Source: Desulfuromusa sp.
Lineage (GTDB): Bacteria; Desulfobacterota; Desulfuromonadia; Desulfuromonadales; Geopsychrobacteraceae
NCBI GenBank assembly: GCA_023145655.1
Contig: JAGLDI010000174.1
Span: 1 to 13,174 of the forward strand
Length of the DNA stretch: 13,174 bases
Direction: 5' to 3'
Numbering within the stretch: position 1 is the first letter of the stretch; the number at the start of each line of letters is the position of its first letter. A model generated the notes under the pieces. It was not told where the DNA came from. It made no database searches and saw only the letters and a list, made by a program, of their open reading frames with translations. Made by a program: the position numbers and the translations under genes. Below are positions 1 to 6,871 of this stretch, piece by piece.

Positions 1-471
1 CCCCCTTTAAGATTCCCACAACTGCGTAATGTTGCGGTAAAAACTCTGACCCGGATGCAGAGTTACTTTGTTGAAATACTGCCGCTGTTTTTAGTCGCTT
101 CGGTGGTTCTCTGGGCGGGTAAAATGACCGGCACTCTGGAGAAAGTTATTGATGCTTTCAGCCCGGTTGTTGCTGCAATCGGTCTCCCCGTTGAAGTGAC
201 AACTGCATTTGTCTTTGGCTTTTTTCGGCGTGATTTCGGTGCCGCCGGCCTCTATGATTTACAGTCCTCAGGAATTTTAAATGCGACTCAATTGACTGTC
301 TCAGCGGTCACTTTGACTCTGTTTGTCCCCTGTGTCGCCCAGTTTCTGGTGATGATCAAAGAGCGTGGCATCAAGGTTGCTCTGATAATTTTTGTTTTTG
401 TTACTGCCCTGGCTTTTTCTTCCGGCTGGGTTCTCAACAAGTTTCTCCTGGCTACCGGTTGGCTGGCGTGA
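1..471 (+). CDS. feoB: Ferrous iron transporter FeoB, C-terminal part (5' truncated by window edge)
   Basis: The reading frame is open from base 1 without a stop, so this is the last 156 residues of a protein starting outside the window; the internal ATG at 55 is not its start. FeoB is the inner-membrane Fe(II) transporter with an N-terminal G domain (not visible here) and two Gate domains. The visible part fits the second Gate region: a PPLRFPQLRN lead-in, hydrophobic segments near residues 22-40, 100-118 and 126-143, the conserved GFFRRDFGAAGL stretch (73-84), and the cysteine in FVPCVAQ that FeoB gates usually carry. The stop TGA overlaps a likely GTG start of the next gene, which suggests translational coupling. 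The neighbouring DtxR-FeoA gene supports an iron-uptake operon. The family call is confident; nothing can be said about the G domain. Confidence 0.93.
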   Translation, partial: PPLRFPQLRNVAVKTLTRMQSYFVEILPLFLVASVVLWAGKMTGTLEKVIDAFSPVVAAIGLPVEVTTAFVFGFFRRDFGAAGLYDLQSSGILNATQLTVSAVTLTLFVPCVAQFLVMIKERGIKVALIIFVFVTALAFSSGWVLNKFLLATGWLA

Positions 472-644
472 ACTGTGGATTCTGTCATAAGGAAATAGAT
501 GAAACAGTTGGTGCTCCCGCTGGCGGGAAAAGCTGTGGTGCTTGCTTTGGGGGGTGTCACAAGATTCATTGCCCCTATTGTGGTTATGCAAACCCGGCGC
601 CGAGTAAGTTATTGAGCCATTTTTTAAAAAAGAGTAAAGGATAG
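468..644 (+). CDS. Small cysteine-rich zinc-ribbon-like protein of the feo operon
   Basis: The frame encodes about 58 residues with seven cysteines and four histidines. From the GTG at 468, Cys are at 3, 6, 23, 26, 30, 35 and 38, in the pattern CxxCH, CxxC, CH, and HCPYCGYANP. The last motif is a typical zinc-ribbon or rubredoxin-type knuckle. The C-terminus is short and basic (KSKG). There is no signal peptide or membrane segment. I chose GTG 468 because it overlaps the feoB stop as GTGA; a TTG at 459 would add three residues. The gene lies between feoB and a DtxR-FeoA regulator with only 3 bases to the next start, so it is probably co-transcribed and may bind iron or zinc. I recognise no named family, and its role in iron uptake is inference from position only. 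Confidence 0.75.
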   Translation: MNCGFCHKEIDETVGAPAGGKSCGACFGGCHKIHCPYCGYANPAPSKLLSHFLKKSKG

Positions 645-647
645 ATT

Positions 648-1298
648 ATGCTAGAGAGGTTGTCTGAAGAAGCAGAAGAAATCTTGGAATCCCTTTGGGT
701 GATGACAGTTGAAGGAGACAATGTCGGTTGCCTGTTGACCTCCTTGAAGGTCGAAACTAATTCTGCTGAACTTTTAGAATTAGTCCAGAGAGCTTTTGTT
801 GAAGTGCGTGCTGACCGGGTTTATCTCCGTAAAGAGGGTCGTCCAGAAGCACAGATGACGGTTCGTAGACATCGTTTAGCCGAGCGCCTTACGATGGATA
901 TCCTTGGAATTGCCGGAGCTGAGGGGAACGATCAAGCCTGTCAATTTGAACATTTGTTGCGTCAGGGGGTCGATACCAAGCTCTGTACTTTGTTGAATCA
1001 TCCCACGACCTGCCCACATGGTAATCCAATTCCACCGGGGGAGTGTTGTATCGAGGCACGGAAGCAGGGTGAACCGGGAATTGTTGCACTGACCGAACTG
1101 AAATCGGGTGAGACAGGAGAGATTGCCTACCTGGCTGCAAGTGATGATAAAAAGATGCAGAAGTTGATGAGTATGGGGGTTCTGCCAGGGAGCCAAGTGA
1201 CTCTGATGCAAAAGTTTCCCAGCTACATTTTCAAGGTTGGGAACTCACAATTTGCTGTCGATGATATGTTGGCAAGGGAGATTCACATCCGTCGATAA
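648..1298 (+). CDS. DtxR/MntR-like protein fused to a C-terminal FeoA (SH3-like) domain
   Basis: This 216-residue protein is preceded by an AAAGGA ribosome-binding site. Residues 5-70 have the length and position of the DtxR winged helix. Residues 72-130 match the DtxR dimerisation and metal-binding domain: RHRLAER (H75, E79), then C98, E101 and H102 in ACQFEH, and CPHGNPIP (122-129). Residues 144-216 are a FeoA/SH3-like domain (KSGETGEIAYL, MGVLPGSQVTLMQ). Family members are Fe(II)- or Mn(II)-dependent repressors, so this could control the feo operon. Two features are unusual. The position of the DtxR His98 ligand is occupied by Asn94. The expected recognition helix (about 35-52) is acidic, so DNA binding is uncertain. 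Extra cysteines (C122, C133, C134) surround the PHG motif. It could be a regulator or a FeoA-type partner of FeoB; the domain calls are firm. Confidence 0.85.
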   Translation: MLERLSEEAEEILESLWVMTVEGDNVGCLLTSLKVETNSAELLELVQRAFVEVRADRVYLRKEGRPEAQMTVRRHRLAERLTMDILGIAGAEGNDQACQFEHLLRQGVDTKLCTLLNHPTTCPHGNPIPPGECCIEARKQGEPGIVALTELKSGETGEIAYLAASDDKKMQKLMSMGVLPGSQVTLMQKFPSYIFKVGNSQFAVDDMLAREIHIRR

Positions 1299-1330
1299 AT
1301 GAAATGAAGTGCAAATCTAATAACCTATGT

Positions 1331-1353
1331 AAAATCATTTCTATGGTTTTTTT
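1331..1353 (+). terminator. Weak candidate terminator after the feo operon
   Basis: AAAATCAT and ATGGTTTT form an 8-bp stem with one G-T pair around the loop TTCT, followed directly by more T residues. The stem is AT-rich and weak, so this is only a candidate. Its position 33 bases after the DtxR-FeoA stop is right for an operon end. Confidence 0.3.
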
Positions 1354-1432
1354 AAATCTTTACTAAGGGCGGATGGAAGCAGCAGTTTTTAGCTGATCAA
1401 TTCCTTGCTGTTCAGCTGTTAGCCATGTTATT

Positions 1433-1461
1433 TTTCTTTGCTGCACTTTTATAAATATAAT
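1433..1461 (+). promoter_or_regulatory. Candidate sigma70 promoter for uppS
   Basis: A perfect TATAAT lies at 1456-1461. The matching -35 region (TTTCTT at 1433-1438, 17-bp spacer) is poor. Transcription would begin near 1468, only about 16 bases before ATG 1484, which would exclude the alternative TTG start at 1463. An AGCTGA/TCAGCT inverted repeat lies upstream (1391-1417). No other gene fits the 185-base gap between feo and uppS. Confidence 0.35.
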
Positions 1462-1483
1462 ATTGCCTTTTTGGACTTTTCAA

Positions 1484-2215
1484 ATGTCAAAAATAACAGA
1501 AGTTAACAAAGAGCCACCTCTTGAGCATCTGGCTATTATCATGGATGGAAATGGTCGTTGGGCTAAGCAGCGAGCGTTACCAAGAATTGCTGGACATAAG
1601 CGCGGCGTTGAGACAGTGACCAAGATTGTTGATGAATGTGTTCGTCATGGGATCCGTTTCCTGAGCCTGTTTGCTTTCAGTTCTGAGAACTGGGGTCGTC
1701 CACGTCCTGAAATTGATGCATTGATGGGTCTATTGTTGCAATTTCTGGCATCGCAAAGAAAAAAAATGCTGCGTGAAGGGGTCAGGCTGCAGGTGATTGG
1801 TGATTCCTCCCGCCTGTCGCAATCCATTCAGGAGGCCCTTGCTGATGCTGAAAAAGAGACTGCAGCAGGGGAAACCCTGACTTTAGTCCTGGCTCTTTCC
1901 TATGGTGGCCGGGATGAGATTATGCGTGCCGCCAAACAAATTGCCCGGGAGGCTCTTGCCGGTTCTCTGGACATTGATCAACTTGATAACCGTTCTTTTT
2001 CAAGGTTTCTTGATACCGGGGATATTCCCGAACCCGACCTGCTAATTCGGACCAGTGGAGAAATTCGGATCAGTAACTTTTTACTTTGGCAGACGGCTTA
2101 TTCCGAGTTGTATTTTACCGATGTTCTTTGGCCCGATTTTGATGCTGAGGAGTTACAAAAAGCTCTGGATGCTTATTTATGCCGTAAACGCCGCTTTGGT
2201 CTTGTCGATGTCTAA
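1484..2215 (+). CDS. uppS: Isoprenyl transferase, undecaprenyl diphosphate synthase
   Basis: UppS adds isopentenyl units in cis to farnesyl diphosphate to give the C55 carrier lipid used for peptidoglycan and other envelope polymers. It is a soluble enzyme acting at the membrane. All family signatures are visible: LAIIMDGNGRWAK with the catalytic Asp (D21), a GHKRGVE segment, LFAFSSENW, and the C-terminal LLIRTSGE and RISNFLLWQ stretches followed by ELYFTDVLWPDF. The length is 243 residues, close to the usual 240-255. I chose ATG 1484, which places MDGNGRW near its normal position; a TTG at 1463 would add seven residues with no ribosome-binding site. It leads the run uppS-cdsA-dxr-rseP, a common bacterial order. 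An 81-base gap without an evident terminator separates it from cdsA. Confidence 0.96.
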   Translation: MSKITEVNKEPPLEHLAIIMDGNGRWAKQRALPRIAGHKRGVETVTKIVDECVRHGIRFLSLFAFSSENWGRPRPEIDALMGLLLQFLASQRKKMLREGVRLQVIGDSSRLSQSIQEALADAEKETAAGETLTLVLALSYGGRDEIMRAAKQIAREALAGSLDIDQLDNRSFSRFLDTGDIPEPDLLIRTSGEIRISNFLLWQTAYSELYFTDVLWPDFDAEELQKALDAYLCRKRRFGLVDV

Positions 2216-2296
2216 CCGGCAATTTTCAACACAGCAATCGCGGTCTCGAAAACGCTTTTCAACAGTCTGCTAATAACGTTTGAAACAAGGAGTTTA

Positions 2297-3100
2297 GTGA
2301 TTAAACAGCGCATTATTACTTCCATCGTTGCCTTGCCATTATTGATTTTATTGCTCGGATATGCCAATCCAGCAGTTTTTTCTGTTTTTGTGGCTCTGGT
2401 GCTATTTTTAAGTTTAATTGAGTTTAATCGGATGGGCTTGGGAGCGGAGCATCGTTTTGAGCAGTGGCTTGCATCTGCTACCGGAGCATCGGTCATTGCC
2501 CTCTTATTTTATGAACAGGAAGCATTGCTGTTTCCCCTGTTCACTGCGGCGGTACTGGTTTTTTCGCTACTATTCCTGTTCCGCCTATCAGTGATCACTG
2601 AAGTTCACCATCGTTTAGGGTGGATCGTTCTTGGTTTGGTGTATCTCCCTTTTCTATTGGGGCATTTGATTCCGTTGCGCATGCTGGTTGATGGTCGACA
2701 ATGGATATTTTTGACCCTCATCGCAATAATGAGTTGTGATACCTGTGCTTATTTTGTTGGCAGTAAAATTGGAAAACGTAAGCTCTATCCTGCTGTCAGC
2801 CCAAATAAAAGTGTTGAAGGTGCGATTGGCGGTGTAGTTGGTTCGGTGCTTGGGGTATTACTGGCAAAGGTCTCTTTTTTGCCGATAATCGGTTTTTTTG
2901 ACGCGGTGTTGATTGGTCTCCTTCTCGGGGGGATGGGGCAGCTTGGTGATCTGTTTGAATCGTTGTTAAAGCGTGCCTGTCAGGTTAAAGACTCGGGAAA
3001 TATGATTCCCGGACATGGTGGAATTCTGGACCGCCTGGATAGTTTGTTGTTCGCATTTCCACTCATCTATTATATTGCCCGGTATGGTTACGGAAGTTGA
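2297..3100 (+). CDS. cdsA: Phosphatidate cytidylyltransferase (CDP-diacylglycerol synthase)
   Basis: CdsA converts phosphatidic acid and CTP to CDP-diacylglycerol, the precursor of all phospholipid head-group branches; here it would feed PssA and Psd encoded 7 kb downstream. The protein has 267 residues with about eight hydrophobic segments, as expected for this inner-membrane enzyme. The CDP-DAG synthase signature is at 222-248: SLLKR, then [13 protein letters not shown], then LDRLD. Other conserved parts are [16 protein letters not shown] (147-162) and [12 protein letters not shown] (168-179). Translation starts at GTG 2297, seven to eight bases after a strong AAGGAG. Its stop TGA overlaps the TTG start assigned to dxr, suggesting coupling. 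Confidence 0.95.
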   Translation: MIKQRIITSIVALPLLILLLGYANPAVFSVFVALVLFLSLIEFNRMGLGAEHRFEQWLASATGASVIALLFYEQEALLFPLFTAAVLVFSLLFLFRLSVITEVHHRLGWIVLGLVYLPFLLGHLIPLRMLVDGRQWIFLTLIAIMSCDTCAYFVGSKIGKRKLYPAVSPNKSVEGAIGGVVGSVLGVLLAKVSFLPIIGFFDAVLIGLLLGGMGQLGDLFESLLKRACQVKDSGNMIPGHGGILDRLDSLLFAFPLIYYIARYGYGS

Positions 3101-4269
3101 GTGCTCAGTTGAAAAAAATAGCGGTTCTGGGTTCGACAGGATCAATAGGGGTCAGTACTTTAGAGATTGTCAACGCATTTCCTGAGCGTTATCAGATTGT
3201 TGCTTTGACTGCTGGCAGTAACATCGATTTGCTGCTGCAACAGATCCGACTTTTTTCTCCCCGTATCGTCTCGGTCATTTCAGATGTTGATGTCCAGAAA
3301 CTGAAGTCGCAACTTGAGGGGGTTGATGTCCAGATCTGCTCCGGTGTTACTGGGATGATTAGTTGTGCGACAGCCTCGGAGGTTGATATGGTTGTTGCCG
3401 CGGTTGTTGGTGCTGCGGGTCTGGTGCCGACGATGGCGGCAATAAAGGCGGGTAAGGATGTTGCCCTGGCCAATAAAGAGACTCTGGTGACAGCCGGCAG
3501 TTTAATTATGGCAGAAGCGAAGCGGCAAAAAATCAACCTGCTTCCCGTTGACAGTGAACATTCAGCAATTTTTCAATCCCTTGCCGGTCAACGTCGTGAA
3601 GATGTTAGGCGCTTGATTCTGACTGCATCAGGAGGACCGTTCCGGGAGTACAGCTTGGCTCAATTTGCCACCGTCACCCCTGCAGATGCTTTGGCTCATC
3701 CAAACTGGGATATGGGGCGAAAAATTTCTATTGACTCTGCAACTATGATGAACAAGGGGCTGGAAGTCATTGAAGCTCACTGGCTATTCAATTTTCCCGC
3801 AGCGATGATCGATGTCCATGTCCATCCGGAAAGTATCGTCCATTCGTTGGTTGAGTACCAGGATGGAGCGGTTATGGCGCAGTTGGGAGTTCCCGATATG
3901 AAAACTCCTATTGCCTATGCCCTGGCTTGGCCGGAGAGATTACCGTTGTCCCAAAAGCCCCTTGATCTGTGTGGGATGGGACAATTGTCATTTTCAGAAC
4001 CGGATAAAGTGTTTTTTCCGTGTTTGCAGCTTGCGTATGATGCTTTGGCCAGTGGCGGAACGGTCCCGGCAGTTATGAACGCCGCAAATGAAGTTGCGGT
4101 TGAGGCTTTTTTAACTAACCAACTCAGCTTTTTGAAAATTTCACAAGTCATAGAAAAAGTGATGTATCTGCACCGGAGTGAGAATCTGACTACGGTGGAA
4201 CAAGCGTTGCGCGCAGATCTATGGGGACGCCGCAAGGCACAGGAACTGATTAGTGGAGGAGTTGTATGA
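3097..4269 (+). CDS. dxr: 1-deoxy-D-xylulose 5-phosphate reductoisomerase
   Basis: Dxr rearranges and reduces DXP to 2-C-methyl-D-erythritol 4-phosphate with NADPH, the committed step of the MEP isoprenoid pathway that ultimately supplies UppS. Visible motifs in order are the NADPH loop LGSTGSIG (11-18), ALANKETLV (124-131), the metal-binding [10 protein letters not shown] (151-160, D152 and E154), ASGGPF (177-182), [16 protein letters not shown] (201-216), and [14 protein letters not shown] (218-231, with E223). Length is 390 residues, normal for the family. The start is uncertain: TTG 3097 overlaps the cdsA stop as TTGA, whereas TTG 3109 gives [11 protein letters not shown], matching the usual N-terminal length more closely. 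It overlaps rseP by ATGA at its end. The presence of Dxr indicates the MEP rather than the mevalonate route. Confidence 0.96.
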   Translation: MSAQLKKIAVLGSTGSIGVSTLEIVNAFPERYQIVALTAGSNIDLLLQQIRLFSPRIVSVISDVDVQKLKSQLEGVDVQICSGVTGMISCATASEVDMVVAAVVGAAGLVPTMAAIKAGKDVALANKETLVTAGSLIMAEAKRQKINLLPVDSEHSAIFQSLAGQRREDVRRLILTASGGPFREYSLAQFATVTPADALAHPNWDMGRKISIDSATMMNKGLEVIEAHWLFNFPAAMIDVHVHPESIVHSLVEYQDGAVMAQLGVPDMKTPIAYALAWPERLPLSQKPLDLCGMGQLSFSEPDKVFFPCLQLAYDALASGGTVPAVMNAANEVAVEAFLTNQLSFLKISQVIEKVMYLHRSENLTTVEQALRADLWGRRKAQELISGGVV

Positions 4270-5585
4270 CAACGATTATGGCTGGCATTTTGATGCTGGG
4301 GGTGCTGGTTTTTATTCATGAACTAGGACACTTTGTTGTCGCCAAAATGTGTGGTGTTAAAGTCCTCAAGTTTTCTCTCGGGTTCGGTCCCAAACTGGTG
4401 TCGCACCGTGGTGAAGAAACAGAATATCAGATCTGTGCCATTCCTCTGGGTGGGTATGTGCAGATGCTTGGTGAGGGGAGCGGAGAGCAGGGGGAGGATA
4501 TTGAACTCTCTGCAGAAGAAAAAGCCCGCTCTTTTGCCGAACAATCGGTTGCAAAACGATTAGCTATTGTTTCGGCTGGTCCGGTGATGAACCTGATTCT
4601 CCCCCTGTTGATTCTGCCAATTTCATTTATGGTTGGAGTGCAGATGCCAACCTATCTGGAGCAATCTACCTGTGTCGGTTATGTTGTCCCTGAATCAAAT
4701 GCAGCCACTGCTGGCTTTCATTCCGGCGACTGTATCACTGCGGTGAATCAGCAGACTGTCAGCAATTGGAGTGAAACCAATAAAAACTTTATTTCTCTGG
4801 CCGGTTATGACTTGCTGTTTCAGGTTGACCGGGATGGGGAGGTGTTGCAGTTAAGAGTTCCGGCAGATAACGACAGTTTACAGGGGCTGCAAGCCTTGGG
4901 ATTTTTCCCCCGGCAGGCTGCGCGTATTGGTGGGTTGGCTCCAGATATGCCAGCTGCTGCAGCTGGATTGCAGGAAGGGGATCTGATCCTGGAGATAGGG
5001 AATTATCCAATTTCTTCCTGGTATGATTTGAAGGATATTGTGCAGAAAACTGGCAACCAGACCGTTTCGATTCGGCTGAAACGTGCTGGACAACCCCTGA
5101 CTGTTGACTTGACCCCGCAGCAGAGTGGTGGTGAAGGTGATTTTTTGCTTGGCATTTCCCCTTCCTACGACTCGGAGTTAAAACAGTTTGGTTTCTTTGC
5201 TGCTATCCGTGAAGGAAGTGTCCGAACCTGGGAGCTGATTGAGTTAACGGTTGTTTTTGTGCAGAAGCTGTTCAGCGGTAACGTCTCGACAAAAAATATC
5301 GGTGGTCCAATTACTGTTATCCAGATTGCCGGGCAGGCAGCCCAGACAGATTTGTCAGCAATTTTGTCAATTTTAGCCTTTATTTCTATTCAGCTGGGAA
5401 TTTTAAATCTGTTGCCTATCCCAATTTTGGATGGTGGGCATATTCTCTTTTATGTCATTGAGTTAATTATCCGGCGACCGGTTTCAATCCGTATCAGAGA
5501 AATGGCCCAGCAAGTTGGTATGGCGATGTTGCTGATGTTGATGGTTTTAGCTTTCTACAATGATATAATAAGGTTATGGGGATAG
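4266..5585 (+). CDS. rseP: RseP/site-2-type intramembrane zinc metalloprotease
   Basis: This protease cuts membrane-spanning substrates within the bilayer, classically anti-sigma factors in envelope stress signalling, and may also clear remnant signal peptides. The first transmembrane helix carries the zinc motif HELGH (18-22) with catalytic Glu19. The third ligand motif, PIPILDGGH (384-392), is in a C-terminal helix. Two PDZ domains lie between them (about 135-200 and 218-285), including [12 protein letters not shown]. Further hydrophobic segments are near 103-122 and 418-432. Length is 439 residues, normal for proteobacterial RseP. ATG 4266 follows a good GGAGGAG and overlaps the dxr stop by four bases. 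Its C-terminus overlaps tsaB by ten bases. No anti-sigma factor gene lies in the window, so the substrate is unknown. Confidence 0.95.
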   Translation: MTTIMAGILMLGVLVFIHELGHFVVAKMCGVKVLKFSLGFGPKLVSHRGEETEYQICAIPLGGYVQMLGEGSGEQGEDIELSAEEKARSFAEQSVAKRLAIVSAGPVMNLILPLLILPISFMVGVQMPTYLEQSTCVGYVVPESNAATAGFHSGDCITAVNQQTVSNWSETNKNFISLAGYDLLFQVDRDGEVLQLRVPADNDSLQGLQALGFFPRQAARIGGLAPDMPAAAAGLQEGDLILEIGNYPISSWYDLKDIVQKTGNQTVSIRLKRAGQPLTVDLTPQQSGGEGDFLLGISPSYDSELKQFGFFAAIREGSVRTWELIELTVVFVQKLFSGNVSTKNIGGPITVIQIAGQAAQTDLSAILSILAFISIQLGILNLLPIPILDGGHILFYVIELIIRRPVSIRIREMAQQVGMAMLLMLMVLAFYNDIIRLWG

Positions 5586-6301
5586 TGGAGAATTCTGCCG
5601 GGCCAAAGATACTGACCCTCGATAGCTCATCTTTGAGCGGTAGTGTCTCGCTGTGTCAAGGAGAACTTCCGGTTGCTGAATCTCTGTTAAATATTCGCAG
5701 TACCCACAGTGAAAAATTATTGAAGCAGATTGATTCTTTGCTTGATGAGAGCGGATGGCAGCTTGCTGATCTCGATCTTTTAGCGGTAGTGACCGGACCC
5801 GGTTCTTTTACCGGCCTGCGGATCGGGATCGCCACCATCAAGGGGATTTCTCAGGTTCTCAATAAACCCGTTGTTCCTGTCTCATCCCTGCAAACTGCAG
5901 CAATGAATTTACCATTATCCCCGGTCCCTATTTGTGCTTTTCTTGATGCGAGAAAGAGTGAGGTCTATACGCAGCTTTTCGACTGGCATCCTGCTGCCGG
6001 ACCAGTTGCAATTGATCGTCCAGAAGTTTTGCCTCCGGAACAGTTGTTGATGCGCTTCTCAGGGCAGGTTGCTCTGGTTGGAGATGGGGTTTTTCTCTAT
6101 CGTCAGCTGATTGAGGATATTCTTGCTGAACGGGCTCTGCTTCCAGTTGCTCCAGCTCATCAGTTACATGCAACAAAAGCTTCCTGGCTGGCGCTGCAGG
6201 CGTATCAATCTGGATTGTTCTACAGTGCTGCGGAAATTCTTCCAACCTATATTCGTCCTTCTGATGCTGAATTGACTTTATCTAAAAAACAAACCGGCTA
6301 A
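5576..6301 (+). CDS. tsaB: tRNA threonylcarbamoyladenosine biosynthesis protein TsaB
   Basis: TsaB is the inactive ASKHA-fold partner that holds TsaD and TsaE together to transfer threonylcarbamoyl onto A37 of ANN-decoding tRNAs (t6A). The N-terminal fold LTLDSSSLSGSVSL (13-26) and the hallmark GPGSFTGLRIG (74-84) are present, followed by SSLQTAA (102-108) and DARKSEVYT (123-131). Length is 241 residues (E. coli TsaB is 231). The start is ATG 5576, inside the end of rseP; GTG 5585 in the same frame is an alternative that would reduce the overlap to one base. TsaC, TsaD and TsaE are not in this window. Joining tsaB to a lipid/isoprenoid operon is probably for shared growth-linked expression, which is inference. 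Confidence 0.94.
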   Translation: MGIVENSAGPKILTLDSSSLSGSVSLCQGELPVAESLLNIRSTHSEKLLKQIDSLLDESGWQLADLDLLAVVTGPGSFTGLRIGIATIKGISQVLNKPVVPVSSLQTAAMNLPLSPVPICAFLDARKSEVYTQLFDWHPAAGPVAIDRPEVLPPEQLLMRFSGQVALVGDGVFLYRQLIEDILAERALLPVAPAHQLHATKASWLALQAYQSGLFYSAAEILPTYIRPSDAELTLSKKQTG

Positions 6302-6316
6302 AGTCAGGGTTAATTG

Positions 6317-6346
6317 TTGACAATTTTGCGTCAATTTGGTTACTTT
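6317..6346 (+). promoter_or_regulatory. Candidate promoter for the DUF465 gene
   Basis: A consensus TTGACA lies at 6317-6322. With an 18-bp spacer the -10 would be TACTTT (6341-6346), which is weak. The -35 sits within short inverted repeats (AATTG-TTGA-CAATT at 6312-6325, and TTGAC/GTCAA), so a repressor site is possible. It falls in the 94-base gap between tsaB and the next gene. Confidence 0.35.
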
Positions 6347-6395
6347 AAGAAAAACTTCTACTCAATTTAATCCACTTACATGCTCGGAGGTGCCA

Positions 6396-6614
6396 ATGGA
6401 CATTGATCAGACCCTTTTGCAAAATCTTACCGAGACTAACCCCCGTTTTCGCATGCTTTATGAGGAACATACTCTATTTGAAAAAAAGTTATCTGAGTAT
6501 GATAAAAAAGGCTATCTCTCCCCACAGGAAGAGCTTGAAAAAAATAATATAAAAAAGATGAAACTTGTTGGCAGGGATGAAATGGAAAAAATTATCAATT
6601 CAGTGCCCGCCTGA
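6396..6614 (+). CDS. Small DUF465 (YdcH-like) helical protein
   Basis: The gene encodes 72 residues from ATG 6396, which follows a strong CGGAGG with good spacing; upstream in-frame starts lack such a site. The sequence fits the DUF465/YdcH family pattern: NPRFRMLYEEHTLFEKKLSEY at the start of a helical hairpin, then a second charged helix ending NIKKMKLVGRDEMEKII. The conserved features are the FxxLxxEHxxL-like stretch and the late KxxKLxxxDE motif. It is highly charged, with no cysteine, signal peptide or membrane segment, and is probably a cytosolic coiled hairpin. The molecular function of this family is not established. It ends the transcription unit, 27 bases before a strong terminator. 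Confidence 0.8.
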   Translation: MDIDQTLLQNLTETNPRFRMLYEEHTLFEKKLSEYDKKGYLSPQEELEKNNIKKMKLVGRDEMEKIINSVPA

Positions 6615-6641
6615 CCCCGATTTTAACAACGGGATGTTTTG

Positions 6642-6690
6642 ATACAGCAAAGGGTTTAAGCGGATGCTTAAGCCCTTTGCTGTATTTTAT
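6642..6690 (+). terminator. Strong rho-independent terminator
   Basis: The arms at 6642-6661 and 6666-6685 pair over 20 bp with a single G-T pair around the four-base loop GGAT. A TTTTAT tail follows. The other strand has no T-run after the stem, so this acts on + strand transcripts. It separates the uppS-to-DUF465 block from ilvB. Confidence 0.9.
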
Positions 6691-6770
6691 AAACAATAAA
6701 TGATACTTATTCTGCAAGTTACGCTGCCTGGATTAATGATGTGCTATGGTTAAATCTGCAGCAAAGATCA

Positions 6771-6805
6771 AAATTGTCGCAAACTGGTAACCAATGCGGC
6801 AATTT
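6771..6805 (+). promoter_or_regulatory. Hairpin in the ilvB leader
   Basis: AAATTGTCGC (6771-6780) and GCGGCAATTT (6796-6805) form a 10-bp stem with one G-T pair and a 15-base loop. No T-run follows, so it is not an intrinsic terminator. It is 66 bases before the ilvB start and could be an operator or an mRNA leader structure. No clear sigma70 promoter was found in the leader; an extended -10-like TGC-TATGGT at 6742-6750 lacks a convincing -35. Confidence 0.4.
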
Positions 6806-6871
6806 GAGTAATGAGCAGGACGAACTGATTTAAATAAATTTTAGCACGACCGGAAATTTGAGGAGGAATAG

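Noticed and set aside
1366..1376. AAGGGCGGATG upstream of uppS, identical to a stretch in the T-box antiterminator
   Set aside because: No T-box core motif or terminator accompanies it here; an 11-base match is taken as chance.
6336..6395. Longer N-terminus for the DUF465 protein
   Set aside because: The extra residues lack a ribosome-binding site and do not resemble the family; ATG 6396 has a strong CGGAGG.
6781..6800. T-box-like string TGGTAACCAATGCGG in the ilvB leader
   Set aside because: It does not match AGGGTGGTACCGCG, has no stem I elements before it and no terminator after it.
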